Below, one piece after another: positions 13,382 through 56,765 of a DNA stretch of 64,000 nt. The notes beneath the pieces are model-generated. The model made no database searches. It was not told the origin of the DNA and was given only the letters and a program-made list of their open reading frames with translations. The translations under genes and the position numbers were made by a program. Source of the stretch: Osedax fenrisi (Eukaryota > Annelida > Polychaeta > Sabellida > Siboglinidae); NCBI GenBank assembly GCA_964019155.1, contig OZ025241.1, positions 62,753,634 through 62,817,633 on the forward strand, given 5' to 3'. Position 1 is the stretch's first letter, and each line of letters begins with the position of its first letter.

Positions 13382-14350
13382 CTCTCAAAGAGTACCAGAG
13401 CATTTGATAGTTATGATGAGAAATGTATACACAAATCAAGAATCGACTGTAAGGACAGTGTATGGTAAGACAAGCAACATTCCGATTGGTAAAGGAGTAC
13501 GGCAAGTATGCATTCTATTTCTATTGCTGTTCAATATTTATGCAGAAAGAATAATGCTATATTTCCTGGAAAAGTAGGATAAATGCTTTATATATGTGGA
13601 AGTAAATTTACAACCCTTAGATATGCTGACAAAACTACATTGATAGCGAGAACAAAAGATGACCTCACAGAGCTAATTATAAAAGACAAAAGAGTAATCG
13701 AAGAAGCCGGATTATATTTAAACGTCAAAAAACAAAGGTGATGACTACCAAGTGAATTGGACTAAATAATAGTAGATGATAATAATATCGAAATCGTTGA
13801 TACATTTATCTTCCTGGGAGTCATAATTACAAATGATGGAGTTACCGATAAAGAGCTTCGAAGAAGACTATCAATGGGAAGTTTGAATGGTATATTCAAA
13901 GACAGAGGCATCAGACTAACGAACAAAATAATTATTGTCCAAATAATGGTATTTCCAATTATACTATATAGTGCAGAAATCTAGTCTAACATAAAGGTAG
14001 AGAGGGGTAACATTTATGCTTTGTAACTGTAGGAAACCACTCGGAGTTACCTACTTAGATAGGAAGAAAACTACCGAGATAACTGATATCATTAAACCTA
14101 AAAGTACGCTCGCATCTAGAATTGTCACAAGTCTGACCTATCATTTTTCGGACACGCTGTTAGAGCAGATGTGATGGAATTACAAATGATGCTGGGAAGA
14201 ATGGAAGGTCGGCGAGGCAGACCGCGTTGCACTTGTCTCGAAAATATTTCTCTATATGATATCACAAATGCAGATGCTAGAGCGGGATGTAAAATAACTA
14301 CCATATGGTAGCCAGGGGTCTGCTTCGACTTGACGGCGCAAGGTAATTAA
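13382..14350 (+). mobile_element. Outer RTE-like LINE, 3' part (RT catalytic end and C-terminus)
   Basis: VPEHLIVMMRNVYTNQESTV, TSNIPIGKGVRQVCILFLLL, TLRYADKTTLIARTKDDLTE (the catalytic YADD has become YADK), FIFLGVIITNDGVTDKELRR, MVFPIILYSAE, FFGHAVRADVMELQMMLGR and MEGRRGRPRC, the usual C-terminal order of RTE/BovB-type elements. It ends near TTGACGGCGCAAGG at 14329-14342. Frameshifts and the YADK change mean it is inactive. Confidence 0.85.
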
Positions 14351-14404
14351 TTATGAATATTTTATTCATTAAAATGTTGTTGTTAGTATTTATGGTTTTG
14401 ATAT

Positions 14405-14433
14405 AGAGAGATTTTCCGTATTCGGTTAATTTC
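14405..14433. mobile_element. Possible solo terminus of the CCGTATTCGG MITE family
   Basis: CCGTATTCGGTTAATTTCAC resembles the right end of the element at 51250-52222 (ATTCGGTTACTTTCCCC). It is short and alone, so weak. Confidence 0.3.
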
Positions 14434-14493
14434 ACCTATATATATATATATATAATTATATATATATATCGGTTCAATAAATAGGCTATTAAT

Positions 14494-14607
14494 CGACTCT
14501 CTTTAAAAACATGGATGCCTTAATATGAGAGCGGCTGCGAAATGAAATTAGAGCCATATGTTTATAAGTGAAAACTTCATCTAAATCCAGGATGAGATGT
14601 AAGGACT
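14494..14607 (+). mobile_element. 5'-truncated SINE copy (body only)
   Basis: Shares a long block with the complement of 47878-47990: GGATGCCTTAA, TGAGAGCGGCT, TTAGAGCCATAT, TATAAGTGAAAACTTCATCT and AAGGACT. The tRNA-related head present at 48.1 kb is absent here. Confidence 0.65.
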
Positions 14608-14609
14608 TT

Positions 14610-15547
14610 TTAAATAGATATAAATTATTCTAAATATAACATAATAGATTAAGTTAAGATTAATAAATTAAGTTTCATTTTAATTATACTCATTGTATTA
14701 TTTCATAAATAGTTCTGACAAAGATCTGAAATATTTTATAAAAAATATTTAAATAATTATAACTATATTTCAATTATATATATATTTCCTATATATATTA
14801 GAATTTAATATAATAGAATTTAATTAAATATTATTTGGTATATTTTAATATAATATATTATTAAATTTATAAATTTACTATTATTATTAACTTTGTTTCT
14901 TATTTTTGGTATTTATATATTTGATTATAATAAGTTTTTAATAATTTGTGAAACTATAATGATTAAGTAAGTTAACTAAATATTATAATATTTTATATTT
15001 AAATATTTATTTATATACAAATTTAATAACTATAGGAATTGTTATTGAAATTATTTATTAATAAATTATATATAATTACATATAATTTTTTAATTCTATA
15101 TATATATATAATTTTTTAAATTATATAGGTATACATTACACTTTAATTGTAAAGCAAAAGCTATTCACATTATGTCACTATAAACATATGGAAAATGCAG
15201 ACAATTATAAAAAAGATTGCCTAGTGTCTTGAACTCCATTTCTTTCGTGAAAATCTTCATAAAATATAAATAATAATAATAGGAAATCAATCAAATAGAA
15301 TACAAATAGATAATACATTCAGATAATAATGGGTACAATAATATACAATACATTATATAAATATTAAATTATATATGTATTAAAGGTTTAAAAATATTAG
15401 AAATTCCATTTTATGGAATTGTCACTATGTATACATATATATACTCCTCTTACATAAACATTATATAAACAATATTTTCTTAATTGATACTACCATATTG
15501 TATATTGTAGTATTATGAATTAATATTTAATAACAGTTCTATGATAT
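14610..15547. other. AT-rich 3' flank of CMIP
   Basis: Probably includes the CMIP 3' UTR nearest 15547. No other gene or repeat family recognised. Confidence 0.5.
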
Positions 15548-47196
<31,649 letters not shown>

Positions 47197-47560
47197 ATTT
47201 CGGCTTCGGGCGAGGCTGCGCTACGCTGTATCGAGGTTGTTACCACCGCTTACTACGAACACGTACGCTATTTCGCTGTACACGGGCTCGCGATTCCTAT
47301 AAGATACCTCTCTCGTGCTCGGTCGTTAACGCAAATACTAGCTTCTCGCGAAATCTACTAGAATGAGGCGGGCGTCGACGCGCGTGGCGGGTGCATCAAT
47401 GTGTAAACATTCTCTTATTCGAAAAGCATAATTATCAAGTGCATTGCGTAATTTGTTTTGAATATACGCTCTATTACATAACACCTAGCGCATCGCCGGT
47501 GCGCGCGCACAGTGCACCGCACACGCACACACCCTAGAACCGTACGACGTAACGTACACG
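47197..47560 (-). promoter_or_regulatory. CpG-rich 5' region of CMIP (5' UTR and likely promoter)
   Basis: Directly upstream of the CMIP start codon the sequence turns GC- and CpG-rich (CGCGCGTGG, GTGCGCGCGCACAG, GTACGACGTAACG) in an otherwise AT-rich window. That fits a CpG-type animal promoter. Plus-strand open frames across it are antisense and show no family resemblance. The exact start site is not visible. Confidence 0.6.
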
Positions 47561-47850
47561 ATTGTATAAATAATACATATATATTATTTATAATGAACAT
47601 TTAACAGACGACTATTAGCGATTACGCAATATCCATTAATAGATACTTATCGATTAACTACCGTATCATCGATGGGGAGGTTGCGGAGATGGTTAATTAC
47701 TAGCGATATAGACCGCGGTCTAACCATGCATGGTGCAAGAGGATATGACATATTAGGAGGTGCACCTCCTCTTACGTAAGGCAATGCTGCATTGTCAATA
47801 AGCGTTTGTAATAGTTATATTACTATTATAATATAAATATATATATATAT

Positions 47851-48140
47851 ATTGTTATTGTTATTTTTATTTGGTGGAGTCCTTTCATCCCATCCAGGAA
47901 CTTAGATGAAGTTTTCACTTATAACCATATATGGCTCTAATGTCCCTTCGAAGCCGCTCTCATGTTAAGGCATCCAAGGTTTTAACGAGAGCCGATCATT
48001 TATTTATACACAATTATATAAGAGCACTTCTAAATAATATTTTAAGACCCATTTTATAAAATTAATTAATGTTCCGGACGAGGCTCGAACCCGTGTCCTA
48101 CTGCTTAAGCACACAATTGTCACTGAGCCACACAGGCAGT
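47851..48140 (-). mobile_element. tRNA-derived SINE
   Basis: Minus strand, 5' to 3': a tRNA-like head with A box TGGCTCAGTGA (48130-48120) and B box GGTTCGAGCC (48091-48082), an AT-rich linker, a body (TGAGAGCGGCTTCGAAGG, TATAAGTGAAAACTTCATCT, AAAGGACT) shared with 14494-14607, and an AAATAAAAATAACAATAAC tail. The acceptor stem does not pair, so it is not a functional tRNA. Confidence 0.75.
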
Positions 48141-50545
48141 TTTTATAAATATATATATATAATCAGAGTTTAGTAATTAGACTGGATGAACGAAATAACA
48201 GAGCTTATCAAGTCGTTCATCCAATGTTATTGTGGGTGCGGGGAAATCAGATATAAAATTGAAATAATATTAAATAAAATATTTGATTATAAAATTTCTA
48301 TACAGGAATATCAGTAGGATCATAATAGACATAAATAGCCATTAACTTCGAATACACTAGTATAAAGTTTATACCGATTGCAAATGAAATTCGATAAAGG
48401 TGTATTAACTTGGAAGATATAGAGTGTCTATATCGAATGCCTTAAGGCCATGCGCATTGTGCAACCTTCACAATTTATGAATTCATTGTTTATTTTAGGA
48501 TTGATTATAATAATTATTATTGATTATTTGATTATTATCATTGATTATATGATTATATTTATTAGTGATTATTTAATATGTTATTTATTAGATTTGAAAA
48601 TTGTGAGCGTAATTATTACATATAAGTGTTACAAAAGTTGTTGAAACATGTAGGTACTTTATTAAAAAAAACATCTAGGAAAAAATAGTTGTTTGGAAAT
48701 AAAATATCAACTTTTTAATTAAACATTTAATATGTTATATTTTACCGATTTTAATAATTTATTATTTATAGATATCGATAAATATATTTTTATTATCTAA
48801 AATATTGTTTACATATATTGATTCAATGATTCGTATTATTATGAAATAGAATTTATACATTTATAATAAATAACTTTTAAATAATTACAAACATAATTAG
48901 TTGATTATGTCATAATACATCTTTTTCGTATTCAAATTATATCTAGTCAGTCAATAATTTACCAATTTAAATAATTCTTTCAGAGAATGTATATCATTTA
49001 ACAATACACAATACTTAGTGAATTAATTTTTTTAATGTTTGTTTTAAAAAAATGGTCCACAAAATTACAACATTTTTGACCAACAAATTCTTGACCAACC
49101 CGAAAAAAATATGAGAGTAATCATTTTAGTGCCATATAAACTGAATAAGATACTATTTATTTAGGAACGATTCATTATATATTTAATGAGGAGTTGTATT
49201 TAGAATAAGGGTATTTTCCTATTCTGATACATTAAACATCTGAAGGCATTCCTTCTGATTCTGCAGCACATATCTTTAAGGAACTTACTTTTGCAAAGAA
49301 TAAGAGCACTGGCAACAATTGCCCCCTCACGACATTTACATAATAGTCCCCGATACGAACCATTACCGGCCACACAAAGAATCAATACAAAGTTATCGAG
49401 AATATATTCTCGAGAATATATAGATATATTAAATATTAAAAATAAAAAGTAGACTTCCTGGATAGATACTGATAGAATGTTGAATAAAATTTAAATATAA
49501 TTTAAGATGTAAGTACTTAAGGTATACATGTATAATTTAAAACAAAGTACAAACATAAAATTTCAAAAAAAAACCACAATCATTCTCATCGTGTATTTAA
49601 AATAAATAATTGTATAATATGTGACCCAAACACAATATAAACCAATAAAACACTAACATTAAACATTGTATAACAAGTTACTAATTAAAAAATATATATA
49701 TAAATAAAATCTATAAAACTTAAAATAAAATATATAGAATAAATACTGATACATACCTACTGCTAATATAAGTTAGTCATAATGATGTTAATCAACAATA
49801 TTTAAAAATTGTTTTAAAATTATTCGTTTTATTAAAAAATATGTATATATATATATATATCTCCACATACTAAAACTTAACATATTCGTAATAATAATGA
49901 TGATGATGATGATGATGATGATGATGTTATTGCCTCAATCTGCGCATGCGCTATGGTGTCTATCACGTGACTTTCTAATGTAGAATGTTATAATACTATA
50001 TATAGTAATTAATCGTGTAGCAATGATATCAACAATTTATAATAGCGTTAATATAAAATAAATCGATTATATATAAGTATATAGGTCGTTCTATATATAT
50101 ATATAGGTTGTTAATTGTTTACTATATTCGGGGTCTACTATATACGTATAGTAGACCCTGCATATAAACAATTATCGATTTACCTACATATTTACTATAA
50201 GCAGCTTTCACTTCCTATAGGAAGTGTATATATATATTTATATATATATATATATATATATACATATTTATTTCGGAACATTTATAAATTATAATAGCAT
50301 ATGTAATACTATATATAACATTACTATAGTAATCACATATAACTCAGGATGTTCACAAATATATTTGTTTTATTATACTTCTATAGAAGTATATATACTG
50401 TGTATATGTATAGGTATGTGTACATGTACAGTGTACATTGTACACTGCAGCCTGCAGTCACCCACCGATAAGTCGTACACGCAAATTAACGGGAAAAGAG
50501 TACATGTACTTTCTCTATATATAGTTCTCTATAGTTGCAACTATA
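48140..50545. other. AT-rich spacer 5' of CMIP
   Basis: No gene recognised. Contains a perfect 11-bp hairpin TGGATGAACGA/TCGTTCATCCA (48183-48193, 48213-48223), a short GAT array near 49898-49926 and a 61-codon minus frame at 49200-49385 with no family resemblance. Confidence 0.5.
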
Positions 50546-51045
50546 GGTAAACCCATGGGCGAAACTGTAGGGGGACGGGGGGGATTACCCCCCCCCCCCC
50601 CAAATATAGTATACAACGTAGGTAGCATAAGAGATCTTATACGATGTATGCATATAACCGCACTAATTAGGTACATCATTTTAAATAAAATAAAAATCGT
50701 GTACTCTGCACAATATTTTACAGGCTCACTCCGGAATATACTGCAGCTAAAAAAATAATTATATAATTCAATTCAAATGAAATATAATCAAATTAATTAA
50801 TACAAATTAATTCAAATGAAATAATAAATATATATTTATATTAAATAGTATATGGTATGGCTTCAGGTAAATCTACTGGTATATTAGGCTAATCATATTA
50901 TTAGCTAATATGAAATCACCTTTATTTATTCTTGGCATATCTATGGTATTTCGAATCATTTTAATTTTGGAGAAATTTAATGTAATGCTACAAAGTAAAA
51001 CTATTACTATAAGTTTAATGATTTCATCTTTTTAAATCTGTCATC

Positions 51046-51249
51046 CAAAAACTACAAGAATACAGAGAAGAAATAATATTTAGTGACATAATAGAACGAG
51101 TTAACAAATTGATTTATGATAATGATATTGATGAATTGGTGTTACCAAGAAAAATAAAGCGAGAGGATAATAATCAACATATTAATATAGAAGAATGTTA
51201 TCGAAGAGATTATTATAGAATTATTGATATGGCAATTGAGTCAATACAT
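51046..51249 (+). pseudogene. hAT transposase fragment, central region
   Basis: One open stretch: KLQEYREEIIFSDIIERVNK, then LVLPRKIKREDNNQHINIEE and YRRDYYRIIDMAIESIH. It fits the helical insertion domain of ZMYM1/P52rIPK-type hAT proteins (LQ.LR.., VLPRR, .Y.A.D..I). Its upstream part is frameshifted, and at 51249 it is cut by the MITE inside its ACAT target. Confidence 0.75.
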
Positions 51250-52222
51250 AGGGAAAAGTAACATAATACGGACACTTTAGCAATAAAATATATTACTATT
51301 TTATGACTCATTATTTGTATTCAAAAATTACAATATATTAATATTCTATTATTATAGATATTATTGTGATTTTAAAATTTTATTTAATATTTTAATTCCA
51401 TAGATAACGGGGCCCCGTGTGTCCGTATTCGGTACCCATGTCCGAATACGGACACCCTGTGTTATAATACAGACACCCTAAATACCACTAGATAAACTAT
51501 ATAGTATTGATGAATCAATCAGACAAATTACAATTACATTATTTATAATTAATTTTATGAATAATTTATTCTAATTTAATTAGTTAATAACTTATTTTTT
51601 TTTTATTATTTTTTTTTTTATTATTTTTTTAATTAATAATATAATTTGGTATTTAAATAATAAAAAAATTAGATTTAGATTTATTGTTGGTATTAATATT
51701 ATAATGCACGCGATTTTTATGAAAATCAGAAAAGTTCATACGCTGCGCGCTGATTGGTTATAGGGTACCCTATAACCATTTAACCATATAACCATAACCA
51801 CCGACTATACGTGTCCGTATTAATACATCTAGAGTGTCCGTATTAGGAACTTATATGACCTCTAGATATAAGCTTAAAACTTAATGAATATTTGATAACA
51901 AATATAAAAATTATATATATAATTTTTAGAATGTTTTATTTTTTAATAATATAATGTTATATTTTATCGATACATTTGTATATTCTTGAGAAGATTTTAA
52001 GTTGACATTTATTTTCATAAATTTAAAAACGTAATAACAAAATCAGTTTATCGGATATATGAGCAATATTTTGAATAATTAAAAAATAAATAATTCTTTT
52101 TTAGACTATTTATATATTTATGAATATGTTATTTATTAAAAAATTTTTTTGTAGGATTTATGGTTTCTGAGATACCGAGAGTGTCCGTATTCGGGCACTG
52201 TCCGATTCGGTTACTTTCCCCT
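51250..52222 (-). mobile_element. MITE-like element B, complete, nested in the hAT relic
   Basis: 973 bp with ends AGGGAAAAGTAACATAATAC (left) and the complement AGGGGAAAGTAACCGAATCG (right), flanked by ACAT on both sides (51246-51249, 52223-52226). Iterons CCGTATTCGG sit at both ends, near 51825-51850, and as a perfect 14-bp inverted pair (51419-51432, 51442-51455). Same family as 5779-6480, in the opposite orientation. No protein. Confidence 0.85.
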
Positions 52223-52338
52223 ACATATTTGAATGCAACAGATATTAATATATACAAACAAATGGAACAAATATTTACAAATACAGAACAAAATATTGAT
52301 ATAATAAAAGACTACCCAGAGTTATATAAATAATATTT
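52223..52338 (+). pseudogene. hAT transposase fragment, right of the MITE
   Basis: TYLNATDINIYKQMEQIFTN then IIKDYPELYK and a stop. Matches the region before the hAT dimerisation domain (..D...Y..MEQ.F). Its frame differs from the left fragment's, so the gene already carried an indel or acquired one later. Confidence 0.7.
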
Positions 52339-52486
52339 GACTGCCGAAATTAGATATTATAATATACAAAATTATATATAAAAAACGTTATAACAACATG
52401 AATCTGAACAATATAATACATTTTAAAACTATTTCTAACGAAGTAATAACATTTTTCCAGAAATTCAAACCCTATTAAAATTACTT

Positions 52487-52729
52487 ATGGCATCACCTGC
52501 AAGTTCGTGTTACGCTGAAAGGTCTTTCAGTGCGTTACGAAGATTAAATACATGGCTAAGAAATTGCATAATGCAGAGAAAATTAAATGCGATAATGATT
52601 TGCAATATCCACAACACAAAATTGGAAGAATTAGATATAGGTGACATATTAAAGTCATTTATAAATAATTCAGTTGAGAGAAGAAGTATTAAATTTGGTA
52701 AAAAAACTTTTGTGAATAGATATATATAA
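52487..52729 (+). pseudogene. hAT C-terminal dimerisation domain fragment
   Basis: An 80-codon frame: MASPASSCYAERSFSALRRL, NTWLRNCIMQRKLNAIMICN and IHNTKLEELDI. The block xxSSxxAERSFSALRRLKTWLR is the signature of ZMYM1/P52rIPK-type hAT proteins, and the .L..I.N length is as usual. Separated by stops from the upstream fragments. Confidence 0.85.
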
Positions 52730-52866
52730 ATATTTGATTTTTTTTCCAATATCCCCCCTTATATTAAAAGTAAAGTTTCGCCCGTGTGTAAACCTACAGA
52801 TAAAATAATCAAAAATATATGAGTAAATGTAGTTATGTATAAATATGTATAATGATTAATGATTAA

Positions 52867-52869
<3 letters not shown>

Positions 52870-52912
<43 letters not shown>
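52870..52912. repeat. (TA)n microsatellite
   Basis: About 20 TA units beyond the hAT relic. Confidence 0.9.
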
Positions 52913-52917
<5 letters not shown>

Positions 52918-53054
52918 TATTATTTATATATATATTATACATTATAGTTTTAAAAATAATTCTGTCATTTTTTTAGTGTTGTAGGTATAATCTATGTATA
53001 ATCTGAATGATAATAACATTATTATCGATTGTATATATACAATATAAATATACA

Positions 53055-53056
<2 letters not shown>

Positions 53057-53132
<76 letters not shown>
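53057..53132. repeat. (TA)n microsatellite
   Basis: About 38 TA units. Confidence 0.95.
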
Positions 53133-53135
<3 letters not shown>

Positions 53136-53295
53136 ACGATAACGTTAATAATAACAAAAGATATATTAAGGAAATATGTCCGTGGTTATATAACCTTAAT
53201 AACTCATATTTCATTGGTTTAAAATTTCGTTTGAAACTTGATTGCAATTAAATGTATTTGAACTGAAGGGCGCGAACTGTGTAGCGTACAGTTCA

Positions 53296-53333
53296 CCGCA
53301 CAGTGTGCACATACAGCGGCGCACAGTGTGCGG
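53296..53333. repeat. GC-rich inverted repeat
   Basis: CCGCACAGTGTGC (53296-53308) and GCACAGTGTGCGG (53321-53333) are inverted copies with one mismatch around a 12-nt loop. Confidence 0.65.
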
Positions 53334-53833
53334 AGCTGTGTAGCTTCACTCAACAATTTACATATATTATAATTAACGCATTTCTGAATTTCACAACCTA
53401 CTATATATATAGTATATTTTATACTCTAGTATAACATAAAACAAGTATACTTGTATTATAATTGTACTTATTCATATTTGTAACTTAATCTAACCAAAGT
53501 AAACATATCTGATATTTATAAAAACTCCGTCTTATCCAGTATACAAATTAGAAAAGTGACTATAATCTATGTCCTTCTTATCAGATTAATTTAGAAAAAT
53601 CTTAACTAAATAAACAGACTAAATATGACCGACTTACCAAGAAATCCTACTTATCCGTATACGTATATATACGTATACTATATATAGACCGACTTATCGA
53701 GATGTTACTTTGTATATATATATATATAGTAAATAAATAAATATAGTATTTATATAAATATTCGTATAATGTAAAAATTACCGAACTTATATAGACCATA
53801 CGAACGTATATAGACCGACTTATCGAGATGTTA

Positions 53834-53887
<54 letters not shown>

Positions 53888-54135
53888 AATAAATAAATAG
53901 AGTATTTATATAAATACTCGTATAATGTAAAATTTCACGAGTGTAATATTGAGAATATATTTAGCAAAAATGAAATATGCAAAATATGGTGACAAATATA
54001 TCACGTGACCTATGACACACGTGACCTCTGGGTTACAATATGGTGACATACATACGGATACATGATGTTATCTGACGAACCGAAGACACCATGACCTTTC
54101 ATTAGAGGTAGATCTACCTCGGTTGATAATACTAA

Positions 54136-54235
54136 ATATATCACTAAAGATATCACTAATTATATCACTAATGATATCACTAATTATATCACTAAATATA
54201 TCACTTATTATATCACTAAAGATATCACTAATTAG
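54136..54235. repeat. 9-bp tandem repeat ATATCACTA
   Basis: About ten units with A/T variation. Confidence 0.85.
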
Positions 54236-55157
54236 CGATTGATATTTCCAAATTAACATCAGATTTATATTCGATACTTTAAACGTATTAGAATATGCTG
54301 CTCAATAAGTAGCAGTGTTTATACGAAAGTATAATGTACACATATGTATTATTAAAATAATATAGTCATTTTCTCATATATTCATACCAAATACTGTTGT
54401 ACTATATATATGAGGACATTTCTACTGATAGTTATATGCAATATAACTCATGAGTAGTGCATATGATTTTAAATATAGGTACATATACATGTGTACATAC
54501 ATGCATGTGTGTTCACATAATTTGCATATTAATAGGGAGAAACTACATTAGGTAAAACCTAATTAGCTTAATTGTTTGTAATACTTAGCGGTCACACCTC
54601 TTAGTGTTATATAATAATCTTGCACTTGACTTAATAACTCTTCACCATGTGTGGTTATAGAACTTTGTTTTAGAAGAATTAATAACCAGTTAAAAGTGTT
54701 AACGTTTTATTGACAATAACCAACGATATTATAAGATGTATACATCTTGAGTATATATATATATATATATATGATGATTATGATGATATTAGGTTTATTT
54801 GCACTAAAATAGGGTCATGTAGACCCATTCGCTCGTGACGGAAGAAAATAATAATAAAATAATAGTAATACGATAATAATTTAATAATAATATACATTCA
54901 ATATACCACGGACAACAATACTAAATAATATAGAGGACTATTATATACTACAGTCTGCATTGATATGGTGTAGTGTTATATACTACAGACTGCATTGATA
55001 TAGTGGAATGTTATATAATAATAAGATAATAAAAATACACTAACAATTTAATAATTATATACATTGAATATAACACGGACACAAATAATATGTTGGATGA
55101 TTTAATGATTATGGGTAGAGATAAAAGAAGAAGTAATATTTATCAATCTTTTGTTGA

Positions 55158-55158
<1 letters not shown>

Positions 55159-55217
<59 letters not shown>
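55159..55217. repeat. (TA)n microsatellite
   Basis: About 29 TA units. Confidence 0.95.
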
Positions 55218-55219
<2 letters not shown>

Positions 55220-55423
55220 TATAGTATATAGTATATACGTATACGTATCAACTTTCCAATATAATTTAATTTTATCGGTATATATGACATATTTTATCAT
55301 TAGGAAATTGTTTAATAATTTCGAAAGCGAAATAATATAATTCATAGTCCGAGGCATAATACAAGTCCTCGCCGAACATATTAGTGATTCATATTAGTGA
55401 TTCATTTGGTGAATAAATACCTT

Positions 55424-55473
<50 letters not shown>

Positions 55474-55730
55474 AAATCCCTATAGGAACCTATATAACAC
55501 AATTGGAACCTATTGATTTAGTCTAGCAAATAATGTAGTGATCTAAACTATCAAATGCATAAACTAGATATATACATAAGAATGTAATTGTAAATATTGA
55601 TAAATATGTTAATTTTTAAATATAATAAAACAGTAACGGAGGTATACCTCCTATATCTACACTATAGTGTAGATGATATTGGGGATGGACTATCTAAATT
55701 ATTCCATATTATTACAATTTGAACATTTAA

Positions 55731-55767
<37 letters not shown>

Positions 55768-56249
55768 ACATTATATTTTCATCGATTGTAGTATTCAATT
55801 TAGAACATACCGATATCGTCAGAGCGTTGTTATTAAATACGGTATGCATCAATGAATCATCACCCGATGTGCAACGTGTTGTTTTCGTAAATCACTTCAA
55901 ATGTTCTTACGGTGGACTATAATCGAGGATATGTCCTTGCTATGATGTCCTTAAAATCAATGCCGAATTGTGATGTTCTGATGACGCGTTGACGATGTTA
56001 TTGAATTATGTTGTTGAATGAATATTTATTTTTAATTGACGAAAGGATATTCAACAGCTATACGTAGCTTATATTTTAGAATATATATTAAGAATATACT
56101 TATAACAACTATATAAATATTGAGAATATAATAATAATAAATTAAGAAAATATAATAATAGGCCTACTACTAATGTTGTAATACAATAATGATGTTAATA
56201 GTGAATGATGTTACTATGGTGATGTCGTGCTATTAAAGGGGTTCACATC

Positions 56250-56757
56250 TAGTGATGTAAATGATGCTCAAATCTAAAGGATGGTGCAGTCTCAGTCTCA
56301 GTTACCTAAAGTCTCAACTCGGCTCGGGATCGTTTTGTTAGAGTCTCGGCTCGGCTCGTGCTCGGGCTCGGGCTCGCTTGGCTAGAGTCTCAGGCTTGTT
56401 TTTTTTCCGAAAATGAAAGTCTCGGCTCGGCATCAAAAAGCTCGGTATTATTTTACACAACTAGATGAAATTTACATTATTATTCACTGAATCGCGAAGT
56501 TGACACAGATTTTTTTTTTAATTGATGTAAATGTGAAATATATAAAAATTAGTATTAAAATGTAATTTCAAAAAAGCATCATTTCGACTCGGTAATGTTT
56601 TGTAAAAGTCTTAACTCGGCTCAGGCTCGTTTTACTAGAATCTCGGTTCGGCTCGGGCTCGTTTGGCTAGAGTCTCAGCTCTGCTGTGGCTCGTTTTTTT
56701 TTCAAAAAATGAAAGTCTCGGCTCGGCATCAAAAGATCGGCATCATTTACATCACTA
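56250..56757. mobile_element. 508-bp hAT-type MITE with CTCGGCTCGGG arrays
   Basis: Ends TAGTGATGTAAATGATGC (both sides, inverted). Flanked by TTCACATC (56242-56249) and GTCACATC (56758-56765), an 8-bp duplication with one mismatch. The inside holds two directly repeated blocks (about 56312-56452 and 56607-56747) of CTCGGCTCGGGCTCG iterons ending in GAAAGTCTCGGCTCGGCATC. No protein. Confidence 0.85.
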
Positions 56758-56765
56758 GTCACATC

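Larger units (their letters stand above)
50554..52786 (+). mobile_element. hAT-superfamily transposon relic (ZMYM1/P52rIPK-like transposase)
   Basis: Ends CATGGGCGAAACTGTAG (left) and CACGGGCGAAACTTTAC (complement of right), both starting CA as hAT ends do. Flanked by GGTAAACC (50546-50553) and TGTAAACC (52787-52794), an 8-bp duplication with one mismatch. The remnant transposase is read in two blocks (KLQEYREEIIF...IDMAIESIH near 51046-51249; SPASSCYAERSFSALRRLNT from 52493). The N-terminal part is missing and the middle is split by a 973-bp MITE. Confidence 0.9.
52795..56241. other. Microsatellite-rich spacer
   Basis: No gene recognised. Holds TA arrays (53057-53132, 53838-53882, 55159-55217, 55428-55470), an ATATCACTA 9-bp tandem block (54136-54235), a GC-rich inverted repeat (53296-53333), and at 54768-54850 what may be a minus-strand LINE tail (AATAAACCTAATATCATC). 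Confidence 0.6.

Noticed and set aside
48060..48135. Functional tRNA gene
   Set aside because: A and B boxes are present but the acceptor arm does not pair and a SINE body follows, so it is a tRNA-derived SINE head.
49200..49385. 61-codon minus-strand frame with several Cys
   Set aside because: Less repetitive than others but no recognisable family or splice context; left as spacer.
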